Source of the DNA: an uncultured Ruminococcus sp.
GTDB taxonomy: Bacteria; Bacillota; Clostridia; Oscillospirales; Acutalibacteraceae
Direction of reading: 5' to 3'
Assembly: GCA_902801245.1 (NCBI GenBank)
Contig: CADCHW010000009.1
Coordinates: 535 to 35,360, forward strand
Length of the DNA: 34,826 bases
Position 1 is the first letter of the stretch. Every line of letters begins with the position of its first letter. The notes beneath the pieces were generated by a model that did not search any database, was not told the origin of the DNA, and worked only from the letters and a program-made list of their open reading frames with translations. Position numbers and translations under genes: made by a program. Positions 1 through 7,893 of this stretch are shown one piece after another.

Positions 1-13
1 CTATCTTCACGTG
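1..13. repeat. Partial family B repeat unit at window edge
   Basis: The first bases read CTATCTTCACGTG, the conserved end of the ~45 bp unit found about ten times in this window (for example ending at 14543, 22407, 27235 and 32260). The rest of the unit lies outside the window. It sits 11 bp upstream of tRNA-Cys. Confidence 0.7.
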
Positions 14-24
14 CGAAAAAAAAC

Positions 25-96
25 GGCGTTATAGCCAAGTGGTAAGGCAAGAGTCTGCAAAACTCTCATTCCCCGGTTCAAATCCGGGTGACGCCT
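25..96 (+). tRNA. tRNA-Cys (anticodon GCA)
   Basis: A cloverleaf can be folded by eye. The 7-bp acceptor stem is GGCGTTA with TGACGCC, the anticodon stem-loop is GAGTCTGCAAAACTC with GCA in the loop, and the T arm contains GGTTCAAATCC. The discriminator base is U, as usual for tRNA-Cys, and CCA is not encoded. A strong intrinsic terminator follows within 10 bp, so the gene is probably the last or only member of its transcript. Confidence 0.95.
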
Positions 97-102
97 CTTT
101 AT

Positions 103-138
103 AAAAAGGAACTTGTATTGTGCAAGTTCCTTTTTCTT
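103..138 (+). terminator. Intrinsic terminator after tRNA-Cys
   Basis: A stem of about 13 bp pairs AAAGGAACTTG with CAAGTTCCTTT around a short loop and is followed by a T-rich tract (TTTTTCTTT). Confidence 0.9.
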
Positions 139-186
139 TATGCAATTTGCATAGTTCAAAATATTTTTTTTGTTATATTTCGCTTA

Positions 187-220
187 TTGACATTTTTATA
201 CAGAGGGTGTAAAATTACAC
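187..220 (+). promoter_or_regulatory. SigA-type promoter with dyad at the -10
   Basis: TTGACA (187-192) and TAAAAT (210-215) are separated by 17 bp, which puts transcription start about 50 bp before the gene at 276. A dyad with arms GTGTAA and TTACAC (207-220) covers the -10, and a second small dyad (TGTAG/CTACA) follows. A regulator could bind here; none can be named from the sequence. Confidence 0.65.
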
Positions 221-275
221 TGTAGGATAAAATCTACACTAAATGATTTTCATCAGTTGAAAGCGAGGGAATGTT

Positions 276-1235
276 ATGACATCAACAAAAAGCAATCCGA
301 AAACTTTGAGATTTACCGTTCTTCATTGGATAATAATACAAATTTCTGTTTTTATCGGAGTATTTCTGCAATACGCTTTTCCAATCGATACAGGAGAAAA
401 AACAGGCGGATTTTTTTCTTTCGCAAAGACTAAAATTAATTTTCCGTTGTTTCTTATGGGTTCAATGATAATAATTTTTGTATATTATTTTATGTATAAA
501 AAATTTCTGAAAAAAGATTGGGTAAATATAAAAGACAGTTCAAAAGGCTGGAAAGTTGGATTTTTTATAATCTGTGCGTTAGGTATGATAATAAGTTTTC
601 TGTCGGCAGTTACGGCTTTTGTTATAGATGTTTTGTTTTATGATTCTCTTCCCGATTCGGCAGAGCTGAATTTTATTGCCGTGCTGATTTATATAGTTTT
701 TCTTCCTGTTGTCGATTTTATGATTTCGGTAACCAAAGACGAAAAAGCTTATTCGAGAAACAGCTTTAAAATTCTCGGGTTTACTTTGATACATTGGGTT
801 GTTGTACAGGTTTCTTTATTTGGATTGATGTATCTTCAATTTTCGTTTACAAAACGTACAGCTATTGTGCAGGACTGGGAATACACACCCCAAAAATATA
901 CTTACAAAATAAACCCTTTTATGTATTCAATCGGGGTAGTTCTTATGATAGCCGTATATTATATCGTATGGAAATTACTTTTGAAAAAGGATTTAATTAA
1001 GCTTAAAGAAAGTCATATTGCCTTTAAAATTGTATATTTTATAATAGCAGTACTTAACATAGTATTGTTCTTGATTTCGTATGTTTTCTTTTTAGAAACG
1101 AAATTCGGGACGTTTTACAATACACAACCGGAGTGGATAACGTATTGTATTTTTATTCCGATTACGTTTGCGGTAATTTTAACAATTGCGGATTGTATTA
1201 TTTTACGGAAAAGAGGTGACGGCAATGAAACTTAA
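276..1235 (+). CDS. Internally duplicated eight-TM membrane protein, unknown function
   Basis: This 319-aa protein is almost wholly hydrophobic, with about eight predicted membrane segments and no recognised domain. It consists of two homologous halves. Residues 12-150 and 168-307 each begin with a helix carrying an (L/I)HW motif (16-18 and 172-174). Each half continues through a second helix ending in a basic loop (KKFLKKDWVNIKDS at 75-88, KLLLKKDLIKLKES at 233-246) and ends with two more helices. The pattern suggests an ancient duplication of a four-helix unit. The start is set by GAGGGA five bases upstream of ATG; an ATG at 271 is out of frame. A promoter lies upstream, and a terminator formed by a reversed family A repeat directly follows the stop, so the gene is probably monocistronic. 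No function is proposed. Confidence 0.85.
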   Translation: MTSTKSNPKTLRFTVLHWIIIQISVFIGVFLQYAFPIDTGEKTGGFFSFAKTKINFPLFLMGSMIIIFVYYFMYKKFLKKDWVNIKDSSKGWKVGFFIICALGMIISFLSAVTAFVIDVLFYDSLPDSAELNFIAVLIYIVFLPVVDFMISVTKDEKAYSRNSFKILGFTLIHWVVVQVSLFGLMYLQFSFTKRTAIVQDWEYTPQKYTYKINPFMYSIGVVLMIAVYYIVWKLLLKKDLIKLKESHIAFKIVYFIIAVLNIVLFLISYVFFLETKFGTFYNTQPEWITYCIFIPITFAVILTIADCIILRKRGDGNET

Positions 1236-1267
1236 AACGGCAATTTGCTACGCTGTTGCCGTTTTTG
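1234..1267 (+). terminator. Intrinsic terminator formed by repeat end
   Basis: AAAACGGCAA (1234-1243) pairs perfectly with TTGCCGTTTT (1256-1265) around a 12-nt loop. It overlaps the stop codon of the preceding gene and is the end hairpin of a reversed family A repeat, so the repeat seems to serve as terminator here. Confidence 0.7.
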
Positions 1268-1398
1268 GTTTGTAAGGAAAGATATTATTCTAAGTGTTGA
1301 TTTATTTTTTACAGAAAGTTTATCTAGTTTCGCTGAGGGTAGTTTGATTTTCTTTACAAGTTGATTTTGTCAGTGACAAAGGCTCTGCCCTTGAGCGA
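1237..1398 (-). repeat. Family A repeat, diverged reverse copy
   Basis: Read on the minus strand, this stretch matches the copies at 4831, 5075 and 34538: GGGCAGAGCC, then a CTACCCTCAGCGAAACTA-like block, AATATCTTTCC, and the GGCAACAGCGTAGC...TTGCC hairpin. It is more diverged and shorter than the forward copies. Just beyond it, AATGGTAAAT (1406-1415) and ATTTACCATT (1442-1451) form a 10-bp inverted repeat. The rest of the gap up to 1533 holds only AT-rich leader. Confidence 0.75.
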
Positions 1399-1533
1399 AA
1401 ATTTAAATGGTAAATCTTTTCAACCCTGAGTATTACAATTTATTTACCATTAAAAACAGAAACAGTATTTAAATGCAACTCATATAATTATATTTTTCTT
1501 CATATAAATTATAAAAAAACCGGAGGTGTTTAA

Positions 1534-2721
1534 ATGCTGAAAAAAATAATAACAATCCTTATGACAATAACATTAACCATACCAACCCTGACCTTTGTAA
1601 CCGCAGCCGCCGAAGAAGCCGCTCCCGACACAACCCAAAAAACCGAAACTCAGCCGCCCGAAGTTGAGCTAGCCGCCCCGTCCGCCTTGCTTATGGACTA
1701 TGAAACAGGCAAAGTCCTGTTTGAGAAAAACAGTCACGATATTCGCCCGTGTGCTTCAATCACTAAAGTTATGACGCTGTGCCTGATTTTTGAAGCGATT
1801 GAATCGGGGAAAATCGCCTATGACACAATAGTCACGACTTCACCAATAGCAGCGGCTATGGGCGGTTCGGATATATGGCTTGTCGAGGGCGAGCAAATGA
1901 GCGTGAATGATTTAATCAAAGCTATAGTTGTTGTGTCGGCGAACGATGCGGCAGTCGCAATGGCGGAGTGCGTGAGCGGTACGGAAAGTGCCTTTGTCGA
2001 AGAGATGAACAAAAAGGCAAAACAGCTTGGTATGAACGATACAACTTTTAAAAACTGCAACGGTCTTGATGAGGACGGTCACGTTACAAGTGCTTACGAT
2101 GTAGCATTGATGTCACGTGAACTTATGAAACACGATGATATCTATAATTACACCTCCATTTGGCTGGACTATATCCGTGACGGTGCAACTCAGCTTGTCA
2201 ATACAAATAAACTCCTCAAAACCTATAACGGTATCACAGGCTTGAAAACAGGCACAACAAGCAAAGCAGGGGCATGTATATCCGCAACTGCACAGCGTGA
2301 CGGTCTTAACCTTATTTCCGTGATTCTTGGTGATGAGAGTACCGCCGACAGATTTACAGACGCCGCAAAACTTCTCGATTACGGTTTCGCAAATTATTCT
2401 TCTATAACTCCGCAGCTTCCCGAGGAAAATATCACCACAGTCGAAATTTTAAAAGGTATGCAGACGGAAGTACCTGTACAATGTGATATTAACGGAAAGT
2501 TCCTTATGAAAAAAGGTTCGGAGGAAAGTATAACTTCCGAAACAATCATTAATGAAGAAATTGAAGCCCCAATCACTAAAGGTCAGCAGCTGGGAAAAAT
2601 TGTTTACAAGTCCGAGGGCGAAACTTTGGGAGAATTTCCTGTTACCGCTGCCGAAGATATTGCCGAAATAAATTTTAAAGATGTTTTTTCTCTTCTTTTT
2701 AATTCTTTTATATCATTTTAA
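1534..2721 (+). CDS. Serine-type D-Ala-D-Ala carboxypeptidase (PBP5-like, peptidase S11)
   Basis: This exported penicillin-binding protein trims the terminal D-alanine from peptidoglycan stem peptides and so limits cross-linking. Residues 1-25 form a signal peptide ending near TAAAEE, followed by an acidic/proline-rich linker to about 46. The S11 catalytic motifs are all present: SITK (nucleophile S75, K78), SAN (135-137) and KTG (238-240). Residues from about 295 to 375 fit the beta-rich C-terminal domain of PBP5. The protein ends in a hydrophobic/amphipathic segment (VFSLLFNSF) that probably anchors it to the outer membrane leaflet. CGGAGGTG sits 8 bases before the ATG. The length of 395 aa is normal for the family. 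It resembles DacA/DacF of Bacillus, but which paralogue it is cannot be decided here, and no sporulation genes are nearby to favour DacF. Confidence 0.95.
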   Translation: MLKKIITILMTITLTIPTLTFVTAAAEEAAPDTTQKTETQPPEVELAAPSALLMDYETGKVLFEKNSHDIRPCASITKVMTLCLIFEAIESGKIAYDTIVTTSPIAAAMGGSDIWLVEGEQMSVNDLIKAIVVVSANDAAVAMAECVSGTESAFVEEMNKKAKQLGMNDTTFKNCNGLDEDGHVTSAYDVALMSRELMKHDDIYNYTSIWLDYIRDGATQLVNTNKLLKTYNGITGLKTGTTSKAGACISATAQRDGLNLISVILGDESTADRFTDAAKLLDYGFANYSSITPQLPEENITTVEILKGMQTEVPVQCDINGKFLMKKGSEESITSETIINEEIEAPITKGQQLGKIVYKSEGETLGEFPVTAAEDIAEINFKDVFSLLFNSFISF

Positions 2722-2848
2722 ATTTGTAATATGCTGTAATCTAATCTATAATTTTTAGCCTTTATGGAGAAAATTATATAGTTATTTCTTGGGATTTACC
2801 TTAAATATATACAAAATATTAACTTTTTATCAAAAAGCGGAAAATCAC

Positions 2849-2877
2849 TTGAAAAAATCCTTTAAATATTGTACAAT
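2849..2877 (+). promoter_or_regulatory. SigA-type promoter of pgi
   Basis: TTGAAA (2849-2854) and TACAAT (2872-2877) are separated by 17 bp, about 38 bp upstream of the pgi start. No clear terminator separates it from the preceding carboxypeptidase gene. Confidence 0.75.
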
Positions 2878-2915
2878 ATAATCATACCGTTGTACATAAG
2901 GAGGAACTATATATT

Positions 2916-4253
2916 ATGTCCACAAGTTTAAATAACAAGTATCTTTCCGGTTTTATGAGTGATGCAGAATTCGATTACATCGCTCCGCAGGTTCAGGCTG
3001 CTCACGATGCCCTTCATAACGGCACAGGTGCAGGCAATGACTTTATCGGCTGGCTCAATCTTCCGACCGATTACGACAAGGAAGAGTTCGCTCGAATCAA
3101 GGCTGCTGCCGAGAAGATTAAGAAGAACTCCGATGTTTTCGTTGTTATCGGAATCGGCGGTTCGTACCTTGGTGCGAGAGCGGCTATCGAGTTCTTGAAG
3201 TCGCCCAACTACAACGCACTCAAAAAGGATACACCGGATATCTATTATACAGGAAACTCTATCAGCTCCACCGCTTTGGCAGAGCTTCTCGAAATCTGCG
3301 AGGGCAGAGATGTTTCCATTAATATGATTTCCAAGTCGGGTACTACAACAGAACCCGCTATCGCTTTCAGAGTTTTCAGAGAACTTCTCGAAAAGAAGTA
3401 CGGCAAGGACGGTGCTCGTGAGAGAATTTTCTGTACAACCGACAAAGCAAAGGGTACTCTTAAGAAACTCGCAGATACAGAGGGTTACGAAACTTTCGTT
3501 GTTCCCGATGATGTCGGAGGACGTTTCTCTGTTCTCACTGCCGTAGGTCTTCTTCCTATCGCTGTTTCCGGTGCAGACCTTGACGCTCTTATGGGCGGTG
3601 CGGCTAAGGCTCAGAACGACCTTGCTAACCCTGATTTGAAGACTAACGATTGTTACAAGTATGCGGCAATCAGAAATATTCTTTACGCTAAGGGTTACAC
3701 AACCGAGATTCTCGTTTCCTACGAGCCTGCATTCACTATGATGTCGGAGTGGTATAAGCAGCTCTTCGGCGAGAGTGAGGGTAAGGATAACAAGGGTATT
3801 TTCCCGGCTGCCGTTACTTTCTCTACCGACCTCCACTCTATGGGTCAGTACATTCAGGAGGGCAGAAGAAACCTCTTTGAAACAGTTGTTTCCTTTGAGA
3901 AGCCTAAGAAAGAAATCACTCTCGGCACAGACCCCGAGAACGTTGACGGTCTTAACTTCCTTTCCGGCAAGGGTATGTCTTTTGTAAACCGAAAGGCTTT
4001 TGAGGGTACAATTCTCGCTCATAACGACGGCGGTGTTCCGAACGTTGTTCTCAATGTTCCCGAAATGACAGAAGCAGAACTCGGCTATCTGATTTACTTC
4101 TTCGAGAAGGCTTGTGCTATCAGCGGATATCTCCTCGGTGTGAATCCGTTCAACCAGCCGGGTGTTGAGAGTTACAAGAAGAATATGTTCGCACTCCTTG
4201 GCAAGCCGGGTTATGAGGACGCTAAGGCTGCTCTTGAAGCAAGACTTGGTTAA
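2916..4253 (+). CDS. pgi: Glucose-6-phosphate isomerase
   Basis: The enzyme interconverts glucose 6-phosphate and fructose 6-phosphate in the cytoplasm. The N-terminal SIS-type phosphosugar site shows [14 protein letters not shown] and [11 protein letters not shown], and the C-terminus has the family hallmark [14 protein letters not shown]. The length of 445 aa matches the short bacterial/Firmicute form. AAGGAGGA precedes the ATG, behind a good promoter. Codon use (AAG, CTC, TTC, GGT) differs from the AAA/TTT-rich hypothetical genes nearby, as expected for a highly expressed glycolytic gene. The small P-loop gene at 4309 follows after 55 bp with no visible terminator and is probably co-transcribed; a strong terminator follows that gene. 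Confidence 0.98.
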   Translation: MSTSLNNKYLSGFMSDAEFDYIAPQVQAAHDALHNGTGAGNDFIGWLNLPTDYDKEEFARIKAAAEKIKKNSDVFVVIGIGGSYLGARAAIEFLKSPNYNALKKDTPDIYYTGNSISSTALAELLEICEGRDVSINMISKSGTTTEPAIAFRVFRELLEKKYGKDGARERIFCTTDKAKGTLKKLADTEGYETFVVPDDVGGRFSVLTAVGLLPIAVSGADLDALMGGAAKAQNDLANPDLKTNDCYKYAAIRNILYAKGYTTEILVSYEPAFTMMSEWYKQLFGESEGKDNKGIFPAAVTFSTDLHSMGQYIQEGRRNLFETVVSFEKPKKEITLGTDPENVDGLNFLSGKGMSFVNRKAFEGTILAHNDGGVPNVVLNVPEMTEAELGYLIYFFEKACAISGYLLGVNPFNQPGVESYKKNMFALLGKPGYEDAKAALEARLG

Positions 4254-4308
4254 TATACATTCAGACTATTAAAATTAAAGATACACAAATTGAAAGGATT
4301 GGTAACAA

Positions 4309-4725
4309 ATGGTAACTTTACTCATTGGCAAAAAGGGTTCAGGCAAGACAAAGAGATTGATTGAAGAGGCTAATGCAGCTGTTGAAGCTTCAAAGGGCAG
4401 CGTTGTTGTAATCGAGAAAGGTGCAAAGCTCACCTATAATCTTACTCCGAATGCTCGTCTTGTTGATACGGAAGAGTACTCAATCAAGGGCTATGACACA
4501 CTCTACGGCTTCCTCAGCGGTATCTGTGCAGGCAACTATGATATCACGGATATCTTCGTTGATTCAACATTTAAGATTGCAGGCGACGACAAAGAGGCTC
4601 TCGCAGCTTTCGTTAAGAAGATTAATGTTCTTGCAGACAATGCAAAGACAGCAATCACATTCTTGATTTCTGCCGCTAAGGACGATTTGCCGACAGACAT
4701 CGAAGCTACTCTTGAGGAGCTTTAA
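4309..4725 (+). CDS. Small P-loop (Walker A) protein, unknown function
   Basis: This 138-aa soluble protein opens directly with a beta strand and a Walker A motif (GKKGSGKT, residues 7-14), the typical N-terminus of P-loop NTPases. No complete Walker B or family-specific motif was recognised; the hydrophobic strand before VDST (about residues 80-86) could provide a Walker B-like acid. The C-terminal half is helical and acidic. It shares the transcript with pgi and has the same AAG-rich codon use, so it is probably well expressed. Such short proteins are sometimes annotated loosely as PilT-like, but nothing here supports a pilus role. AAAGGA precedes the ATG. Confidence 0.85.
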   Translation: MVTLLIGKKGSGKTKRLIEEANAAVEASKGSVVVIEKGAKLTYNLTPNARLVDTEEYSIKGYDTLYGFLSGICAGNYDITDIFVDSTFKIAGDDKEALAAFVKKINVLADNAKTAITFLISAAKDDLPTDIEATLEEL

Positions 4726-4749
4726 TTAATAATTTTATCAATTACAGCA

Positions 4750-4781
4750 GGGCAGAAGTGAATTTTCATTTCTGCCTTTTT
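4750..4781 (+). terminator. Intrinsic terminator of the pgi operon
   Basis: GGCAGAAGTGAA pairs with TTCATTTCTGCC (12 bp, one G-U pair) with a two-base loop and is followed by TTTTT. Confidence 0.92.
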
Positions 4782-4830
4782 GCGGCTGTACGGTGTAGCT
4801 GTAGGGTTGCGAAGCTTTTTAAAGTTTGGT

Positions 4831-5033
4831 CAAGCTTTTCAAAGCTTGCGGGGTGCAGGGGCAGAGCCCTGCTCGCTGACGGAACAAATTAGCGTAGAAA
4901 ATAAAACTACCCTCAGCGAAATTAAATAAACTATTCAAGAAACACAAATAATAAAAACACATCAACATAATATCTTTCCGCAATAAAAAAAATCAGGCAA
5001 CAGCGTAGCGAATTGCCGGTAAAAGAAAGATAA
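4831..5033 (+). repeat. Family A repeat, copy 1
   Basis: This ~200 bp element opens with an 8-bp hairpin (CAAGCTTT-TC-AAAGCTTG, 4831-4848), then GGGGCAGAGCCCT (a G-U variant of the GGGGC-AGA-GCCCC hairpin), GCTCGCTGACGGAACAAATT, a CCCTCAGCGAAA block, an AT-rich middle, and GGCAACAGCGTAGCGAATTGCC near the end. It is highly similar to the next copy at 5075. It has no coding potential and lies downstream of the pgi operon terminator. Confidence 0.9.
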
Positions 5034-5047
5034 CCTACGATTTGATT

Positions 5048-5074
5048 TCAACCGTACAGGTAGTGTACGGTTGA
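5048..5074. other. Perfect 11-bp inverted repeat between family A copies
   Basis: TCAACCGTACA and TGTACGGTTGA flank a 5-bp centre (GGTAG). The dyad sits in the short gap between the two tandem family A copies and directly abuts the second one. It could be a protein-binding site or an RNA hairpin; no T-tract follows. Confidence 0.75.
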
Positions 5075-5275
5075 AAAGCTTTTCAAAGCTTGCGGGGTGC
5101 AGGGGCAGAGCCCCGCTCGCTGACGGAACAAATTAGCGTAGAAAATAAACTACCCTCAGCGAAACTAAATAAACTATCCAAGAAACACAAATAATAAAAA
5201 CACATCAAAATAATATCTTTCCTCAATAAAAAAATCAGGCAACAGCGCAGCGAATTGCCGGTCTAAGAAAGAAAA
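5075..5275 (+). repeat. Family A repeat, copy 2
   Basis: This is a near-identical direct repeat of 4831-5033, with GGGGCAGAGCCCC fully paired and GGCAACAGCGCAGCGAATTGCC at the end. Together with copy 1 it fills most of the 690-bp gene-free interval before the CotH gene. The remainder, 5276-5347, is AT-rich and shows nothing recognisable. Confidence 0.9.
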
Positions 5276-5347
5276 GCAGTAAATCTTAATGTTCGTTAGT
5301 ATATTTATATTAATAATTGCCATTTTAAATTTTTCTATATTAATATA

Positions 5348-5375
5348 TTGACATCAGTCTGAAATTTGGTATAAT
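5348..5375 (+). promoter_or_regulatory. Consensus SigA-type promoter of the CotH gene
   Basis: TTGACA (5348-5353) and TATAAT (5370-5375) match the consensus exactly with 16-bp spacing. Transcription would begin near 5382. This rules out the upstream in-frame ATG at 5375 and supports the start at 5417. Confidence 0.85.
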
Positions 5376-5416
5376 TGAACTATATTGATTTTTATAAAAA
5401 GGAGTGGTATTTCACA

Positions 5417-7789
5417 ATGAAAAAAGCCGGAAAAATTCTCTCCGCAGCTTTGGCTGGTCTTATGACAATTTCGGGATTGTCCGTGAACGCTTTAGCCGCA
5501 GAGAACAAAACGGAAAATTCCCAAGCCGCAAAGAATACTCTTTGGGCGGACGGTAACCCGAATGTCGAATCTGCCGACCAAAATTCACTTGATGTTATCA
5601 AGTGGTTTGGGGAGAGAGATAAAGGTAAAAATATGACCGATTTGGGTTCATATTCAAATCATTATTATTTGCTTATGCCGACTACCGCCGATTTGAATAA
5701 TTTGACGCTGTGGCATTCTTTTTCCTCTAATCCGAAAATTGACGGTGTGGAAATTCAGAACGGTCAATCCACAAAAGCAATTCACGGTACGGGCGATTAC
5801 ACAATGACTGTAAACAGCACTAATTATACATTGACAGTAATGCAGTCACAGTTTATTGGCTCTATGTATATTGCTACCGAGTCGGGAAATATGAACTATG
5901 TTCACAGCAATAAAGAGAATAAAGAGAGCGGCAATATTCTGGTTGTTGAAGCTGACGGCAAACAGGATTACAACGGGGAATTGGCTCACATTAAGGGCAG
6001 AGGAAACACAACATGGACTAATATGGAGAAGAAGCCCTATAACATTAAGCTTGATAAAAAAGCTTCTCTTCTCGGTATGGATACCAGCAAAAAATGGTGC
6101 TTGCTCGCAAATGCTCAGGAGCATACTCAGCTCAGAAATAAGATAGCCTACGACCTTGCCGATGAAGTCGGACTTGATTTTTCGCCGAATTCTGAGTATG
6201 TTGATTTGTATCTCAACGGCGACTATGCAGGTATTTATCAGGTTTCCGAAAAGGTTGAGGAGGGCAAGAACAATCTTGTGAAAATCAACGAACTCACCGA
6301 TAAAACAGAAAAGGTAAACGACAAAGACCTTGATTCCTATCAACATCATTCAAGTTCAAGTCGGGGAGGTATAAAATATTACGATATTCCAAATAATCCC
6401 GATGACATAACGGGCGGTTATCTTTTGGAATGGGAAAACCGTTCTAAGTATGATGACGAGCCGAGCGGATTTGTTACAAACCGTGGTCAGTATGTTGTCA
6501 TCAAAGGACCTGAATATGCTTCTAAGGAGCAGGTTGAGTATATCAGCAGCTACGTTCAGGATATGGAAGACGCAATTTATTCAAGCGACGGCAAAAATTC
6601 CAAGGGCAAGCATTACACGGATTACCTCGATTCGGATTCTGCCGCTTTGATGTACCTGATTGAGGAATTCTCCGTGGATATCGACGCAGGTATAACAAGC
6701 TGTTTCTTCTACAAGGATTCCGATACTAATGGCGACGGTAAAATTCACGCTGCACCCGTATGGGATTTTGATGTGGCATTCGGTAATCTCGAAAATTCCA
6801 AAGACGGTGTTAGCATGTCAAACCCCGAAAAATGGTTTGTTTCAAAGTCTTATCAGTATGACAACGGTCAGCTGACTATTTTCGCACAGCTTTTCACTCA
6901 CAGCGATTTTGTGGAAAATGTGAAAAAGCAGTATAACGAAAAATTCAAAGCTGCCCTTGAAATTGTCAGCAGCAATGACAAGGTTAGCGGCTCGTATGTT
7001 AAATCCATTCCTGCTTATAGAGAAATTATCCAACCGAGCGTTGATATGAATTTTGTACGTTGGGATATCCGTCAGGACGTTCTTGTAAATGCAGAGGGAA
7101 GAACTTATGATTCACAGATAAATTATCTCTCGAACTTTATTACAAAGCGTACCGCATTTTTTGCAAATAATATTAATAACCTTAAAGCACAAAATTCAAA
7201 CAGTACCGATTTTACAGTATACTTTAAAAACTCTCTTAATTGGGATAAAGTATATATTCACTACTGGAACGGAAACGGAAATACAAACTGGCCCGGAGTT
7301 CCTATGACGGAAGTCGGTGACGGAATTTACAAGTTTGATTTCGGTGCGATAGGTCAGAAAGATAACGGAAAAGTACAAATTGTTATCAATAACGGCTACG
7401 GCAACGGACAGCAAACGGACGACCTTTCCCCAAGTGACGGTATTCTTTACACTCCGGAAACTACTCCTTATAAAACAGGAAAAGATGCCGAAGCAACAAA
7501 ATCCTACTATAAATGTGAGGAGTCTTTGTACTCTGATAAGAAACCCAATGAACCCATTACAGGTGACAGGCTTTTGGGCGATGTTGACGGTGACAATAAA
7601 ATCAATTCTTTGGATTCATTGTTAATTCTTCGTGCTTCGGTAAAGCTTGAAGATTTTGATGAAGTAACAACAATTCTTGCCGATGTTGACGGCGACGGAA
7701 AAATCACAAGCAGTGATGCACTTGAGGTTTTGAGATTTTCGGTAAATCTTCCGTCGAAGTATAATATCGGAAAGCCGTTAGCGGCATAA
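5417..7789 (+). CDS. Secreted CotH-family protein with CBM26-like module and type I dockerin
   Basis: This is a 790-aa exported multidomain protein. Residues 1-28 form a signal peptide (basic MKKAGK, hydrophobic core, ALAAEN). A CotH kinase-like domain spans about 185-580 and includes the block HIKGRGNTTW...KKPYNIKL, the VDLYLNGDYAGIYQV strand pair and WDFDVAFGN (449-457). Residues 598-680 resemble a starch-binding CBM26 module (VYIHYWNGNGNTNWPG, then MTEVGDGIYKFDF). The C-terminus (718-780) is a type I dockerin with two calcium loops, DVDGDNKINSLD (722-733) and DVDGDGKITSSD (756-767). Family knowledge: CotH domains phosphorylate protein substrates or act as structural partners in spore coats and cellulosomes, and dockerins plug into cohesins on scaffoldins. 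The inference is a starch- or cell-surface-complex component. Start chosen at MKKAGK because of the promoter, the signal peptide and GGAGTGG upstream. A strong terminator follows. Confidence 0.92.
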   Translation: MKKAGKILSAALAGLMTISGLSVNALAAENKTENSQAAKNTLWADGNPNVESADQNSLDVIKWFGERDKGKNMTDLGSYSNHYYLLMPTTADLNNLTLWHSFSSNPKIDGVEIQNGQSTKAIHGTGDYTMTVNSTNYTLTVMQSQFIGSMYIATESGNMNYVHSNKENKESGNILVVEADGKQDYNGELAHIKGRGNTTWTNMEKKPYNIKLDKKASLLGMDTSKKWCLLANAQEHTQLRNKIAYDLADEVGLDFSPNSEYVDLYLNGDYAGIYQVSEKVEEGKNNLVKINELTDKTEKVNDKDLDSYQHHSSSSRGGIKYYDIPNNPDDITGGYLLEWENRSKYDDEPSGFVTNRGQYVVIKGPEYASKEQVEYISSYVQDMEDAIYSSDGKNSKGKHYTDYLDSDSAALMYLIEEFSVDIDAGITSCFFYKDSDTNGDGKIHAAPVWDFDVAFGNLENSKDGVSMSNPEKWFVSKSYQYDNGQLTIFAQLFTHSDFVENVKKQYNEKFKAALEIVSSNDKVSGSYVKSIPAYREIIQPSVDMNFVRWDIRQDVLVNAEGRTYDSQINYLSNFITKRTAFFANNINNLKAQNSNSTDFTVYFKNSLNWDKVYIHYWNGNGNTNWPGVPMTEVGDGIYKFDFGAIGQKDNGKVQIVINNGYGNGQQTDDLSPSDGILYTPETTPYKTGKDAEATKSYYKCEESLYSDKKPNEPITGDRLLGDVDGDNKINSLDSLLILRASVKLEDFDEVTTILADVDGDGKITSSDALEVLRFSVNLPSKYNIGKPLAA

Positions 7790-7813
7790 AATATATACAA
7801 ATATTCTTATTAT

Positions 7814-7862
7814 AAAAACAGCTTATTCTAACTTGATTTTAGTTTGGATAAGCTGTTTTTGT
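7814..7862 (+). terminator. Intrinsic terminator of the CotH gene
   Basis: AAAAACAGCTTATTCTAACT pairs with AGTTTGGATAAGCTGTTTTT in a long stem of about 19 bp, including wobble pairs, ending in a T-tract. It is A-rich on the left and T-rich on the right, so it may also work in the other direction. Confidence 0.9.
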
Positions 7863-7893
7863 ATTTCTGTTCGGTAGTGTGTAACAATAATTT

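Noticed and set aside
1225..1275. Short ORF MKLKTAICYAVAVFGL with GAGGTG upstream
   Set aside because: Its sequence is the end of a reversed family A repeat and its terminator hairpin; 16 codons with no independent support.
2928..4022. 364-codon minus-strand open frame
   Set aside because: It lies entirely antisense to pgi, shows no protein family features and arises from the strong codon bias of pgi.
4309..4725. PilT-type pilus retraction ATPase
   Set aside because: At 138 aa it has only a Walker A motif and none of the Asp/His boxes of PilT; no pilus genes are nearby.
4831..5275. Possible CRISPR array
   Set aside because: Only two ~200-bp direct copies separated by about 40 bp, with internal hairpins and no short regular spacers or cas genes.
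5375..5416. Extended N-terminus of the CotH protein from ATG 5375
   Set aside because: The ATG overlaps the -10 box of a consensus promoter, and the extension would bury the signal peptide.
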